Source of the DNA: Pseudoneurospora amorphoporcata
Taxonomy: Eukaryota > Ascomycota > Sordariomycetes > Sordariales > Sordariaceae
Length of the DNA stretch: 64,000 bases
Assembly (NCBI GenBank): GCA_033297205.1
Contig: MU859095.1
Coordinates: 124,001 to 188,000 of the forward strand
Direction of reading: 5' to 3'
This document shows positions 25,019-37,148 of this stretch, piece after piece. How positions within the stretch are numbered: the stretch's first letter is position 1; every line of letters begins with the position of its first letter. The notes under the pieces are model-generated. The model searched no databases and was not told the origin of the DNA. It saw only the letters and a list, made by a program, of their open reading frames with translations. The position numbers and the translations under genes were made by a program.

Positions 25019-28000
25019 TCAATTAGAGCTGGGAGTAACCCCATCGTCGCCTGTCGTCTGCAGTTGATCTGTCTTCTCGGCTTCCTTCATCCAGGCATGC
25101 CGGCTTTCTTGGGGTTCTGTGTATCCCTTAGGGTTCTGTGTATCCCCAGGCGCGCCTCGCGTATAAAAAGTCATCCTAGCACTTTCAGGCGGTATGATGC
25201 GCCAAGCACCGGTATATAGCTGCGTGTTGAGCCAGCGCGCAGCAACGACGTCATCCGTACCCTTCAGGTCTCTGTCCGCTCCCTCGGGCGGAAGGTGCCA
25301 AGTGCAGCCATGTGTTTGCCTGAGTGCTTCGAGTTCTCGCCTCGTCTTGGCCAGCTTATTGTGTAGCGCATCGTTGACTGGCAGATGAGGCCACATCTCG
25401 ATAAAGTATGCAAACGTCTGCATAATGGTCCAATGCTCACTTTCGCCCGGCTCCCTTGCATGCTCCAGAATCGAAGGGTCTAACCAAGAGTCGATCACCC
25501 ACTTTAGCAAGCTCAACATTAAATGCGGGTTGCCCAGACATCCTAGAGCTCGCATATATAGAGAAATATGAGACGCCCGCAGCGAATACTGTAACGTGGG
25601 GAGCTTGAAACGTGCCGATGTGTCGCCGTAAGATGGGACCGGCCGTATCATCTTTTTCCAAGTGACATGGAGAGTTTGAGCAGCCAGACGAATGGCTGGC
25701 ACCATTCTCAGATCTCCGTACTGCTCAGTTGCTGTTGCTGTAGCCACCGCTCTTTTCGTTTCAAATGCCAGGGCAACCGTCGACTTTCGTACCATGCGAC
25801 AGAGTAGTTCGAAGATGCTGATATCCAGACCTTTCGCGGATACCGTCTGCCGATATGTTTTCATGAACACCTTGAGCGTATGCAAGTGCGAATGTTCACC
25901 CTCTTTCGACACGTTCTGTATGGTGGCCAGAGCTCTGAGGATAGTGTGCCATGGCCGCTTGTCCCTATGGGCAGCTCTTGCGTTCCCCCGTTGGTACAGC
26001 TTGGTGAGTTCGATGGCCAGTGGGATATGGTTACGGGAGAACGAATGAGGGTCCGGATCCACGTAGGTGTTGGAGTGCGTTTTGCACACCAGGAAAATCC
26101 ACGCATCGAAGATGCGAGCGGGGAGGGTATCTAGCTGCTCAACATTCTGGAACCACCCAACCAAAGCTTGTCTCGCCATTGCACTGTACCCGGCGTCCAG
26201 GAGGTATTGCAACCCGGCCTCTATTGACTTGGCGTTTCTAAGTAGAAGCTCGAGCAGGCGGTCATTTGGTCGGATGTTGCGATCCCGCATTTGTCGATAC
26301 AATCCATCGGGAGACGGCGGGGTAAGCCTCGCGATCTCATAGGCGCTGAGGTTACCGTCATGAACTGGAAAGACGTAATGCCGCGAGTCACCCGGTAGCA
26401 GCGGACTTGTCTCGGACACTTCCTGTGCAAACAACTTTTCCAACATTGCAGCATACACATCGGCAGTAGGCTGGAGGTCGGGTCGAGGAGGTTTCTGGAA
26501 CTCGGTCCAGGCCTCCCTAACATTGCGCGTGGCCTCGATGGATGCAACCCACGTGGCGTGGACAAACATGCTGGGCCTACACCATTTGGGTGGTCCGTCA
26601 GTCCTGCTCATGATGGTGCGCTGTCGGCCAGGCAGTGAACCACCCAGAATGGTCAAGGCCTCGTCAATGGGCAGAGAGGGATATCCATTTTCGACCATCA
26701 TGATTCCTGCCTTAGCGCTCCTGCTCAGATCTTCTTCACGATTGCGTTGCTCGTCCACTCCATCCCACGATAGACGGTATGGCGGCCACGTCTTTGCAGA
26801 CCGAATCATGGCCTTTTGCTCGGCCGGTGTCTTCTTCATCCCCAGTAACACCCTTCTTATTGAGCGGTAGCCGTTCTGGGTAATCAGCAAGTGAGGTCTC
26901 ATTTTGACAGACGCGGCCAGGAGGACCTTTTGAGCTTCCCAGTTGTAATGGACGTGCTTGAAAGGAGCGATGGGCGTCCTCTTGTCAAGCGCACAAAGAG
27001 CGCTGTTGAAGATCCCATTTCTTATTCTGTGCCATTTTACTGTGCTACCACCTCCGATGTCAGGGCGGCAAGTCTCGAGGAATTCCGCGACGAGATGGGC
27101 AACCGAGACCAGAGCAGCAGGCCATACGGCCGCGCAATGCCACACGAGTCGATACATCATGATCTTGAAGGTGTCAGATCTGAGTTCTGGACCAATACGT
27201 TCCTGTTCAGGCTTTTGTCTCGGATCCAGGTAGTGTCGGGCGATATAATCCATAATGGCGGCGAGGCTCTGGGCTTCGAATATCCTTTTGTCGCGCCCAA
27301 GGACGATGTTCATGAGAAAGTATGGTTTGAAGGTGTCACTAGAGACGAACCGCTGAACTTTTTCGTCCCCAGTCTTTCCTTGTAGAATCCACGACCACTC
27401 TTCAAGGTCGTTGGTGCTGTACCCCTGCATTTCAAGACGCTCTATGCGCCTTGCCCATTCTGTTTCTGTTTCCAGATAGCTTGGAAGGCCCTTAAGGTGC
27501 TCGAAAGAGGCTCGATACTTGCGCCAGCGCGCTACACGTTGCTTGAACATGAATTGTGCCAGGGAAACGGACAATCGAGGAGACCTATTGCTGGCAAGCG
27601 CACGGAGAGTATACCACTTTTCAGGTGGAAATTGCCGAGTTTTGCGCCTGATGAACATGGCAAGCGCCTTTGTAGGCGAAAAAGGCGTGAACTCTTTCTC
27701 AAAGTCCGTCTGTATCCCAGGAACCGGATGACCATCTTTTTGTCGGTTCTCACGGCGGCTCAATCCCTCACGTGTCGCATGCCACAGCTCCGTAGACGGA
27801 GCAAACGGATCGTCCAAGGTGGTGGAAGCGGCGACAGACGGCTTAGATCTGACCGGAGCCGCAGCTCGCTCTCGGACAGCAAACGGATCGTCCGAGGATG
27901 GGGGGGTGGAGGCGTCGAGAGACGGAGCGGGTCTGGGCGGAGCCGCGGAGCCGGTGGTGGGGAGGTCATTTTCGGCTTCGGGCTCGGGGCCGGCGGGCGC

Positions 28001-28279
28001 GACAGCAGCAGCGGCAGCGGCAGCGGCAGCGGCAGCGGTTAATTGTCTTTGGAAAATACCATCCGGTATTGACGGAGAAGAGGAGCACACGGACGACCAA
28101 GCGTGGAGGTGCTGCAATTCAACAAGGGACATCAGTCAGTGGTCGGCGACAAGGTACCGTTGGGTGAGAGAGTCATGAGGGTTCCACATGTTTACCTGGC
28201 AGTACCTCGTCGTTGGGATCGCGAGTCGTCGGCCTATTGCTTGAACACCTCTTAGGGTGGAACCTTTAGTACCAGACAT
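25019..28279 (-). CDS. Large putative mitochondrial helical-repeat (PPR-like) protein
   Basis: Minus strand. Exon 1 is 28279-28196 (28 codons) and exon 2 is 28111-25019; the intron at 28195-28112 has GTAAAC, CTGAC and CAG, giving about 1058 residues. Exon 2 alone offers a later ATG at 28132, inside the intron. The spliced start is preferred because exon 1 reads MSGTKGSTLRGVQAIGRRLA, a basic amphipathic leader typical of mitochondrial import. A poly-Ala tract follows near residue 60, then about 900 residues of mostly helical, Trp/Arg-rich sequence. The spacing suggests degenerate pentatricopeptide-type repeats, but no repeat could be confirmed by eye and I do not recognise the family. A role in mitochondrial RNA metabolism or translation is only a guess. 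It shares a 614-bp divergent promoter with the MYST gene. Confidence 0.75.
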
Positions 28280-28893
28280 TGATGTAGGCAATCAACCATT
28301 CTAAAGAGACGGCAGGCTGGCGACGACGGGTTGGAGGAGTTTGCATTGGCGATTTTTCCAAGACAGCTGTTTGTTTGGAGGTTTTGGAGAAATTTGGCTG
28401 TTGCTTGCTGATTTCCCCCCCGCTGCCCGGTCCAGATACAATGCGGACGGACCTGGACTGCACTACCGTAGCGGATGCTACCCCCTCATTTCCCCAGGCC
28501 ACCCTACATGTACTAGTCTTGCGTGCAGCAGGTGCCGAGCTCAGGGAGCTTGGGCTGTTATCGATAAGACGGAAGCAGTGATGGCTGAGGTGCCTGCCGT
28601 GGGCCCGTGGCAGCGTGGAAGCGGGCGTGTTGAAGCGAAATACAGTAGGTGGAGGTCTGTCGGGTGCTAACAGGATTACAGGAAAGGGGGGTTAGCTCTT
28701 GGCCAGATGCAAGTACCTCTACCTCTGCAGCCTGGGTGTTGAGTACGAGCCAACGGATACTTGATACCGTGTCCCTGGTCAGCCTCCAACAAAGCTGAAC
28801 CAGCGACAATGGAAACCCTTTAGGTGGTCATCCACGTCGACGATCCGCGATGAGAGGAAGCCACCGCCCTTCATTGCACTGCGCATCCACGGA
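28280..28893. promoter_or_regulatory. Shared divergent promoter region
   Basis: 614 bp between the divergent start codons of the mitochondrial-protein gene (minus) and the MYST gene (plus). It must hold both promoters and leaders. No specific site was recognised. Confidence 0.6.
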
Positions 28894-29741
28894 ATGGCCT
28901 CTCTCAAGCGGAAACGACACCGAGGCGGAGCCGGTCCAGGTACCTCTACGAACTCGTCCGAGGCTGCTGCTGGTGTTGTTGGCGCCGCTACCGCTGCTCC
29001 ATTTGCTTCAGGTTCCCCTGTAACAACGGCGCGCCGAGCAACACGCCAGACATCGACCGCCCCACTCCCCGTCCTTCTCGACCCGGAACCACCCCGACAA
29101 CGACGCCGACGCCTTGCCGCCGACCAGTCTCCCGCGAGTCCCACGTCTCCCACCGCCCATCCCCGCGACGCGCCGTGCCCGAACGGGCCACCACCGCCAC
29201 CACCACCACCACCGGCCCCCCGCGGAAAGGAAAACATCCCGATGCAGTCCACCTCCGTCCATGGACATGCTCCAATCATCAAGACTCGCCTGACGCGTCA
29301 CACCGGCTTCGACTGTGACGCTCCAGCAGTGCCCACGCCGCCCAATTCCAATTCCAGTTCCAGTTCCAACCCCAGCTCCCATCCGCATCCTCCGCGACCC
29401 CACGCCAGCTCCCATTCCGGTCCCCGTGCAATCGCACCCGCCCGATCAATCACCATCAAGACCTCAAGAGCTCATCAATCACCCCTCGCACACCCGCACC
29501 AGACGTCGACTGCGTCTCCCATACGTGCTCCTGCTCCCACTGCGACTACGGTGATCCTCCCAGGCCCTACCGCCGGAGGACAGCCACGACACGACTCGGC
29601 ACGACATGACCATGGCCGCTCCGCTGCGGGGCCGGTGGTGCTCCCACACCACAGCATAGTGGGGCAAAACAAGTCCCTCGTCATGGCACCCTCAGTACCA
29701 GAACAACCACCACCACCACCACCACCACCACCACCACCACC

Positions 29742-29773
<32 letters not shown>

Positions 29774-31199
29774 AGACACAGCGCTCACCAATTGCGAGGC
29801 CTGGCCCGAGTGGCGGTAAAACAGATAGACCCGAGCGGGCACCCGGCGAGCGGCCAGACCGTAACATCGACAAGGTCGTGTTGGGTAACACATGCTTCCG
29901 GGCATGGTACCCTTCCTACTACGGGAAGGAAGTTCTCGGTGAAGGCCCGCCTAGTGTTGGCACGACAGTTGCCAATGGGACAAACCCTTCGAATCAGGGG
30001 GCACATGGACACCATCCCCACCACCAGCCACCCATGCTCGACCGGCTTTACGTGTGTCCGTGTTGCTTCAAGTACTCCAAGGAGCTGGTTGCCTGGCGAA
30101 GGCATGTCTGCTTGTGTGAGGCTCGGGGCCACATTCCCGGTACCAAGATCTATGTGCACCCAAAAGGGCGGCGGACGGTTCTAGTACCGACGGGGCCGGC
30201 CCCCAAGCCGGGAAGGGGTAAACGTGCAAGTATCGGGCAGAAAATGATGGAGGAGGTGATCCAGGATGAAGGGGAATGGAGTATTTGGAAAGTTGATGGA
30301 GAAGAGGACATGGTAAGCGCCACTCCCATAGCCATCTCTACAAATCATCATTACCCAAGGTTGCTGATATTTCTCCGCAGCTCTTCTGCCAAAACCTATC
30401 CCTATTTGCCAAACTATTCCTGGACAACAAGTCGGTGTTTTTTGATGTTAGCGGCTTCCACTACTTTCTGCTTGTGTTCACTCCGCCCGATCCCCCAACG
30501 GACCCGAACTCGGACGTGACCGAGGTTGTCAAGCCCCGCGGCCAAGTCGTCGGTTTCTTCTCCAAAGAGAAGATGTCATGGGATAACAACAACCTGGCGT
30601 GTATCCTCATCTTTCCTCCTTGGCAGCGCAAAGGTCTGGGCGCACTCCTCATGGGCGTCTCGTACGAGATCTCTCGACGCGAGGGCATCATAGGTGGTCC
30701 TGAAAAGCCCATATCGGAGCTGGGCAAAAAGGGATACAAGCGCTTCTGGGCTGGCGAGATAGCCCGTTGGCTCCTCAGCTTGGAACCGACAGGCATGACA
30801 CCAGGCGAGGAAACGGTCATCGACATTGAGGAGTGCAGCAAAGCAACCTGGATAGCCCCCGATGATTGCCTAGCTGTGCTGAGAGAGATGGCCGTTGCAG
30901 AAGACGCAGGCAGGGGGCCTCCCAAGTCCAAGGTTCACGAACCGACTGAGGAAGAAATGACGGGCATCATCCCTTCGGAACCACCACCACCACCACCACC
31001 ACCACCACCACCACCACCAGCAGCGGTGGCAACGGCGGCGGCAGCAGTGGTGGAGGATGTGCCGCGGGTGCGAATCACCCTGGAAGCTGTGCACAACTGG
31101 GTGACCCGGAACCGCATTAGCTTGGAGAGGACCTGCGATCCTGCTGGTTTTATTGATGACTTTGTCATGGAGGAGCCCTCATCAGAGGAAGAGGGATGA
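28894..31199 (+). CDS. MYST-family histone acetyltransferase (SAS2-like)
   Basis: Exon 1 is 28894-30312 and exon 2 is 30381-31199; the intron at 30313-30380 has GTAAGC, CTGAT and CAG. About 745 residues. The first 320 residues are Pro/Ser/His-rich low complexity. The MYST domain follows. Its C2HC zinc finger is CPCCFKYSKELVAWRRHVC plus a second Cys (C-x2-C-x12-H-x3-C). The autoacetylated Lys lies in FLDNKSVFFDV. The conserved active-site Cys is in NNLACILIFPPWQ, the acetyl-CoA loop is QRKGLGALL, and the catalytic Glu is in GPEKPISELG. All key residues are present. No chromodomain is visible, which argues against ESA1 and for a SAS2-type enzyme acetylating H4. The tail carries a second poly-Pro run near 30980 followed by poly-Ala. 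Confidence 0.92.
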
Positions 31200-34100
31200 A
31201 ATCCCGCCCACAAGAAAGAGGCTGCCGGCGATGCCTAGCTGATCTGATCATACTAGGCCGCGGCGGCAGCTGTTTGTATAGCATCTCAGCAAGAGGCGGT
31301 TTTCACATTCCATGCAGGAATTCCTGTGGACTTGGCCTGGGGCCAACGATATCGTTATTTGAATATTGTAATCTATGCCAAGCGCTTGTTGGCGCCCCCA
31401 TATGTGCTTTAGGGCGGCTCGTTCGACAAACGATGTCTTTGTGACAGCAGCGACAGATTCACCATGGAGGAAAGGATCACTACAACGATGTTCGACTATA
31501 TACCAGTTTGTGCCAGCGAGTGAATTTCTGTGGGATTTGCTCTGCGGAACGAGCATCGACTGACAACGACCAACCAGCATGAACAACATGCCCCCGGAGA
31601 CCGGAGCAGCCACCTCAGCACAGTAGCTCTACTGCTTAGTTAGGTGTAAGGCACTGCGACGTATTCATTATAGTCGGCGCAATGCATCGACAAGCTCCAG
31701 GGGATTCGGTCTAACGTAGTCAAGGAGGAAGAGTGTGTCACTCTACTTGACAAGGGACATGGCCTCCTGCGAAAGACCAGGATTATCTAGGGTGTGAAAA
31801 GGGCAAACAGTCTGCTCTCGGGGGAGGAGGCAAATGGGCAGAGGCCTTGCGCCGACGGAAGATGAGGGAGACCTCTCTGTTCATCACCAGCATACATGCT
31901 ACAGTATGGGTAGCTCATGGTTGGGATCCGACGTATGGGCAGAAGAGAACAGAAGAGCGGACTGTAGCTCTGAAGAGTGTCTTGAACTAGGAGCTCATAA
32001 TGAAAAAAAAATGATACCCACAAACTTCCACGTTGTCGTCGTTTGTTGGTGCTGTTCACAGAACATGCGTCAGTCGTAACGGTAATCCGTCCGTTTATCA
32101 TAAAATGTTGGCGTGACTGCTGTTGTATCTTCGTGATGACCGTCCTCCATGTCTGGTCAAATCAAGCTTTGCACTGATTCTTCCTTTCTCTTGTTGTTAT
32201 GATCAAAACTGTCCGAGCACTTTATCAAGACATACTTGATTGTGTAAGGTTGGTTAGACAGCATCGTCTCGAATAGGTTGAAAACTAGGACAGTATCACA
32301 AGTAAACAAAGGTATGCAGTTACATAAGTGCACATAGGCTAAAAGTTGAGTTGTTTCAAAGAACACACTTGGTATTTACCAATGAAATTCATGGGAGATG
32401 CTATTCTTGTTACTTTGGAGCATGGTGTCTGAGATACCTTAGGAGATACTGGTCAGCTACTTAAAAGGGGATGCTATATAGGCATATACTGTGGCTGAAA
32501 GATGATATGCGAAAACACTTGGAATGTTGAATGTTCGAATTGTATACACGTATTGAAATGACTTCTTAGGTGTACACTACTGCGATTCTCAAACGACCTG
32601 GCCATGGATCAAAATGCTTCATTGAACGAATCTCACATGATTTGCAATGGGTACTGGCAGTAAAAACACAGAAAACTGTTCCCCTTGTATTGGGCAATGA
32701 ATTGCTCTTGTTCTCCTTACTTATATATCGTTTCTGTCGGGGGTCTCTCATGCCTTGTCTACAGCTCCAATTTTGATATGGATAAAACACGCGAAATGGG
32801 CAAAATGCAAAATGCACGATCAGTCTGCATCCACTGTGCGTGCGGGAGTGTCCCACTCCACTCTTGACTGCAAAAGTGCAAGTGAATGTCATTCGGCTGC
32901 GCGAGCGGTTGCTGTTGATATCGTTCACATTGCCGTTTGAGCAATCAATGCCCGACAGCTTTGGCACGGAGCTCCCGCAAATTGCAGATGTGCGCGTGGC
33001 ATATGCATAGATTGGATGACGAAACAGCAGTAAACGAAGCTTCGGCGCAAATCAAAAATGCTATGTATGTGCCTTGTCAAAAGCCATCAAAGCTTTGAAT
33101 ATCTGGTGACAGCTCGTGTTTCAAGCATCCCAAAATTCCGGACACAAACAGCGCAAGCTCGAGATCAAGGGAGCTGTACCCTTATTACCACTTTAATCGT
33201 CTATCTAGCTTCATATCGCCACCGCTACCATTTTGGTTGCAATTATGCACGCAAAGACACGGGGCGACAAAGAGTGAGAGGCGGTTTTATCCTATTCGAT
33301 CCTGTCGTCATCACTTGTGTCCGACACTGGTCGCTTCGTTTGTTCCACAGTACCTGTTCCCCCAAAGTGCACTATGCAAAAGTCAAGCTTCAACCAATGG
33401 CACCTGTCCATCACAGCTTTTTGTGGTGGGGGACACGGGTTGCTTATCCCTGTCCTGAGTAAAGGGAGCCTCAGTGCCTCAGACATCCGTCCACAATGGC
33501 GGGCAGCAGCCCAAAATTTTTACAGCCAAGATTCACGGTGAGCTTGGCCCGAGAGCTGTCAAGGTGTGCGTGATGGCCAAAACAACAGAAACAGCGCCAA
33601 CATCAGCTGTAGAATATAGACGGGGAGCTTTTAGCTGAAGCTTGGTTATTTTGCCCTATTAGGTCACCGTTAGCATAGAGCTGGATATGTAAGAAACTTA
33701 AATACCGAGCTTCTCGATCCATGTGAGCTGTGTCAAAAAGCTTAGACAAGGTTCCGATTTTGCCCGATTACTTGTCCCTGCTGTGCTCCCATCCTTTTTG
33801 GAGGAATGCTGTAAAGAAAAGAGCATCAACAACAGCATCACCAACACGGAAGTGCAGGCAAAAGCGAGCAGCAAGTCGTCGAAAAAAAGCAGTGACCAGC
33901 AGCCCCAGGTTCTGCCCGTCTTGCCCTGCGTGCCACAGCAATTTTCCCCTTCAAAAGACGAAGCACTGGGCAAGCTGGGTAGTCCGACCCACAGAATGGT
34001 GGGCACCAGAAAATGCCTCCGGCCTGAATTGACCAACGAGAGCTGGTGCTTGGCGGTTTGGAGCCGTTGCCCGGACAAGCCCGAGGTTTCCTGCGCTCGC

Positions 34101-34265
34101 TGACCACTTGTTCTTCCCGCACCGACGCACTTTTCCTCTCACCTCCTCTTTTTCTCTCACTCCAGCAGTCCGCCTGTGAACTCTCCCCTCCTCCAGCTTT
34201 TTTTTCAGCCTTTCCCGACTCGTCCACCTAGTATCTCTTCGAGAGTATACCCAACCATAGACAAA
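31200..34265. other. Intergenic (3.1 kb), oli promoter at the right end
   Basis: No supported gene. The middle (about 32100-33100) is the most AT-rich part but shows no clear RIP signature. The last 150 bp before oli are strongly pyrimidine-rich with a CAG at the end of one CT tract (34128-34167), which suggests a CT-rich core promoter or leader for a highly expressed gene. The open frame at 33723-34103 looks non-coding. Confidence 0.5.
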
Positions 34266-34992
34266 ATGGCCTCCACTCGTGTCCTCGCCTCTCGCCTGGC
34301 TTCCCAGATGGCTGCTTCCGCCAAGGTTGCCCGCCCTGCTGTCCGCGTTGCTCAGGTCAGCAAGCGCACCATCCAGACTGGTAAGCGGTGATTCGGAATC
34401 TTGCGAGCGACCCTTCCCATCACATAACGACCGAGAACCAGCGATGGGGAAAAATTTCCCTCTGTCGCTGCTGCCCGACGATCATCCATCAGAATCGCAG
34501 CGGGATATTTCGTGACGCGGGAATTGTTGAGATTATGGGCGAAAACCAGAGTCTGACATGTTCCTCCAGGCTCCCCCCTCCAGACCCTCAAGCGCACCCA
34601 GATGAGCTCCATCGTCAACGCCACCACCCGCTCTGCTTTCCAGAAGCGCGCCTACTCTTCCGAGATCGCCCAGGCCATGGTTGAGGTCTCCAAGAACCTC
34701 GGTATGGGTGCCGCTGCCATCGGTCTTACCGGTGCCGGTATTGGTATCGGTCTCGTCTTCGCCGCCCTCCTCAACGCTGTTGCCCGCAACCCCGCCCTCC
34801 GTGGCCAGCTCTTCTCCTACGCCATTCTTGGTTTCGCTTTCGTCGAGGCCATCGGTCTTTTCGATCTCATGGTTGCCCTCATGGCCAAGTTCGTAAGTAA
34901 CCTAAATGCCGCATCCGCCGCAATATCATCATGGATGCCCAACTGCACCCCGCGCTTGGACGGCTCTGACGTAACGTGACCTCTAGACCTAA
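34266..34992 (+). CDS. oli: Mitochondrial ATP synthase subunit 9 (proteolipid, c-ring) precursor
   Basis: Three exons, 34266-34380, 34570-34892 and 34987-34992; the last codes only for Thr and the stop. Introns are 34381-34569 (GTAAGC...CAG) and 34893-34986 (GTAAGT, CTGAC, TAG). The product is 147 residues, the same length as N. crassa subunit 9. The presequence (about 66 residues, MASTRVLASRLASQMAASAK) is the well-known Su9 import signal, cleaved after KRAYSS-type sites. The mature proteolipid has two membrane helices; the proton-binding Glu lies in AFVEAIGLFDLMVAL and the polar loop is ARNPALRGQLF. It differs from my memory of N. crassa at a few places (QMSSIV, TTRSAF, MGAAAIG, LLNAVARN). 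Oligomycin-resistant mutants map to this gene. Confidence 0.97.
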
Positions 34993-37148
34993 ATGCATCC
35001 AACTTTGGACGGGAAATACGGCGAATCCTAGCTGGAGCCATCGCCTGTACATATGGAGAGAGCGGACGAGCCGGCTTGTACGAAAAGGTTCATGGTCATA
35101 TGCGGCATTATCCACACCGCATATCCATTGTGAGATGGGGTGAGGGAGTGCATTCGAATCGGCATAGAATTGCAGCATAGACGGAGGAAAGGGCATATAG
35201 ACCTAGACCCTGGAGTGACGAGCTTTGGCGATCTCTCCGTCTCGTCGGTACTGCCGGCGAACCTGTAAAATAGCCCGGAGCACTCTCACATCGCTCTCAA
35301 GGGACATTCCATCCACAAAAAAGAAACTCTTCCATTGTCGACCAACACACGCGTTCTCCTGCATTCCTGAAGCGTGAAACGTGAAACCGCGATGCATGGC
35401 ATGTTTACAGTTCCTAACATTGCGTCTTGAACCTGCGGCGGCGGCAATGGCAGCGGCAGTCCTGCGGCAGTCCTGCGGCATTCCCGCAGTAAGCGCCGAA
35501 AACGCTTGTTTTGATGCCCGTTTCGGTATCAAAATCTCGAAATTCCGGCCCGAACCAGCAGGCCAGGAACCCAGAGCTTGATAACGGAGAACAGCCGGGA
35601 CTCGGACGGCCGGAGTGGAATCCACACGAGCACGGGCAGACGTGGAACCGGTGATGGATGACCACGGGGCTCCTGGGTCCTTTCGCGGACGGCGGGGAGG
35701 GCGGAGGCGGCCCATTCCAAGCTCAGAACACGGAGGTGAGCAACTTTCTTTTTCGGTCGGGCGGGGCTGGGCTGGGCCTTCACAACAACCCCTCCGCTTA
35801 AGGCCTCCGCACCATCGACGGACGGCGAACGAATCCGAGCTCGAGCTGCCAAGTTTCCATCCATGTTGGCTACGATCGGGGGTGTCTCCACTCCAACTCT
35901 CCAGACCTGGGACGGAGCGGACGAGAGGTCCAAGAGGCCCGCGCTTTGTGCCTTTCGTTTCTTCATCCTGCCCGCGTGCGACTGCGACGTGCTTGCTGCC
36001 GTGTCCGTAGCTCGCTAGCTTCAAGGTCAGGGTTGGCGATGTGGGTGACTGGGTGTGTGTGGTTGAGCGAGTGAGTGAGTACCCACATTATTGATGGCCC
36101 ACTTTCACCTTTCGTGGACGAGTGGAGTTCATTTTGGCGCTGAGGATGTGACGTCCGATGATGTGTTGTTGGTGTTTTATTCGGGATTTTTTGTTGATGA
36201 AATGATTTGTCCATAGTTCGCGGGTCGGATTCTTCGCCGACATGATTTCCAACGAGAAATGAATGTGAAAAATGCACCGCAAAGAAGAACTGATACGCTT
36301 GAGAGAGTTTGAATTCAAAGTGACGGCCATAGATAAATAATGATACAAAAGAAGGACAAGTTTGCGCGATAGAAGCGAAGAAAGTTGACATGAAGTGGAC
36401 TCGGAATTCCAACTCACTGGGGGACGTCAAGTTCTAAAGGCGAAGTTCCCTCTTTCCACACGAAGCAGCTTGGACCAGACGTTGTAATTAAGTTTGGCAG
36501 CTGCCATGCTCGGGTTTCTATACGCTTGCCTTAAACCCCTCCCAACATCGTCCGATACACTTGTTGCGCATGCGTCAAGTTGTAACGCTCTTTCCGACTT
36601 CAGGTGACCGGTCAAGCAAAATGGGACATCGAGCCGTCCCGTTCGTTCCCTGTGACGATGTATCAGAACCTCAACTCGACTGCATTATTTGGTTACCCCG
36701 CTCGAACAGGTGTTACACAACAGCACTTGCGAACGGAACGACCCAAGCGGCCAGCCGGTTCAGAGGGTTGTGCATATATTGACCTTTTCGACCTCATATG
36801 GCGCTCGGATACGCCAACATATTGGTCGAGGAAGAGACTGAAAGTGGCAAAACACTGGGCGTTGATGGTGTGAACTACCCAAAAGGGGGATTGTTTACTG
36901 CGAGCGAAACAGAATTCGGAAAACAACCATGCGAGAACTTACTAACACCAATCTCACCTTATGGAGGATGGACTTGGAAGAACTGAAAGAATCACCAAAG
37001 AGCAAACAGTGGAAAACGAAGCAAAATAGCACAAAGTAAGTGCGTTCAAAGGGCAACTTTCAGGCCCGAACCACAATATCGCTATCATTCCCGTCTATGA
37101 TCTATGTTACTTGTTTCATCACGCCATCCAATCATTACAATATACTCT
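34993..37148. other. Convergent 3' intergenic region (2.2 kb)
   Basis: Lies between oli (plus) and the phosphoglycerate mutase gene (minus), which converge. Long open frames at 35203-36024 (minus) and 35615-36010 (plus) overlap each other in GC-rich sequence with no recognisable motif, so I do not call a gene. A short repeat of GCGGCAGTCCT units lies near 35450-35480. Confidence 0.5.

Noticed and set aside
33723..34103. 126-codon frame upstream of oli
   Set aside because: Lies in the oli promoter/leader; no motif and several overlapping frames of similar length.
35203..36024. 273-codon minus-strand frame between oli and the mutase gene
   Set aside because: Overlaps a plus-strand frame in equally GC-rich DNA, has no recognisable motif and lies where two 3' UTRs converge. 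RNA evidence would be needed.
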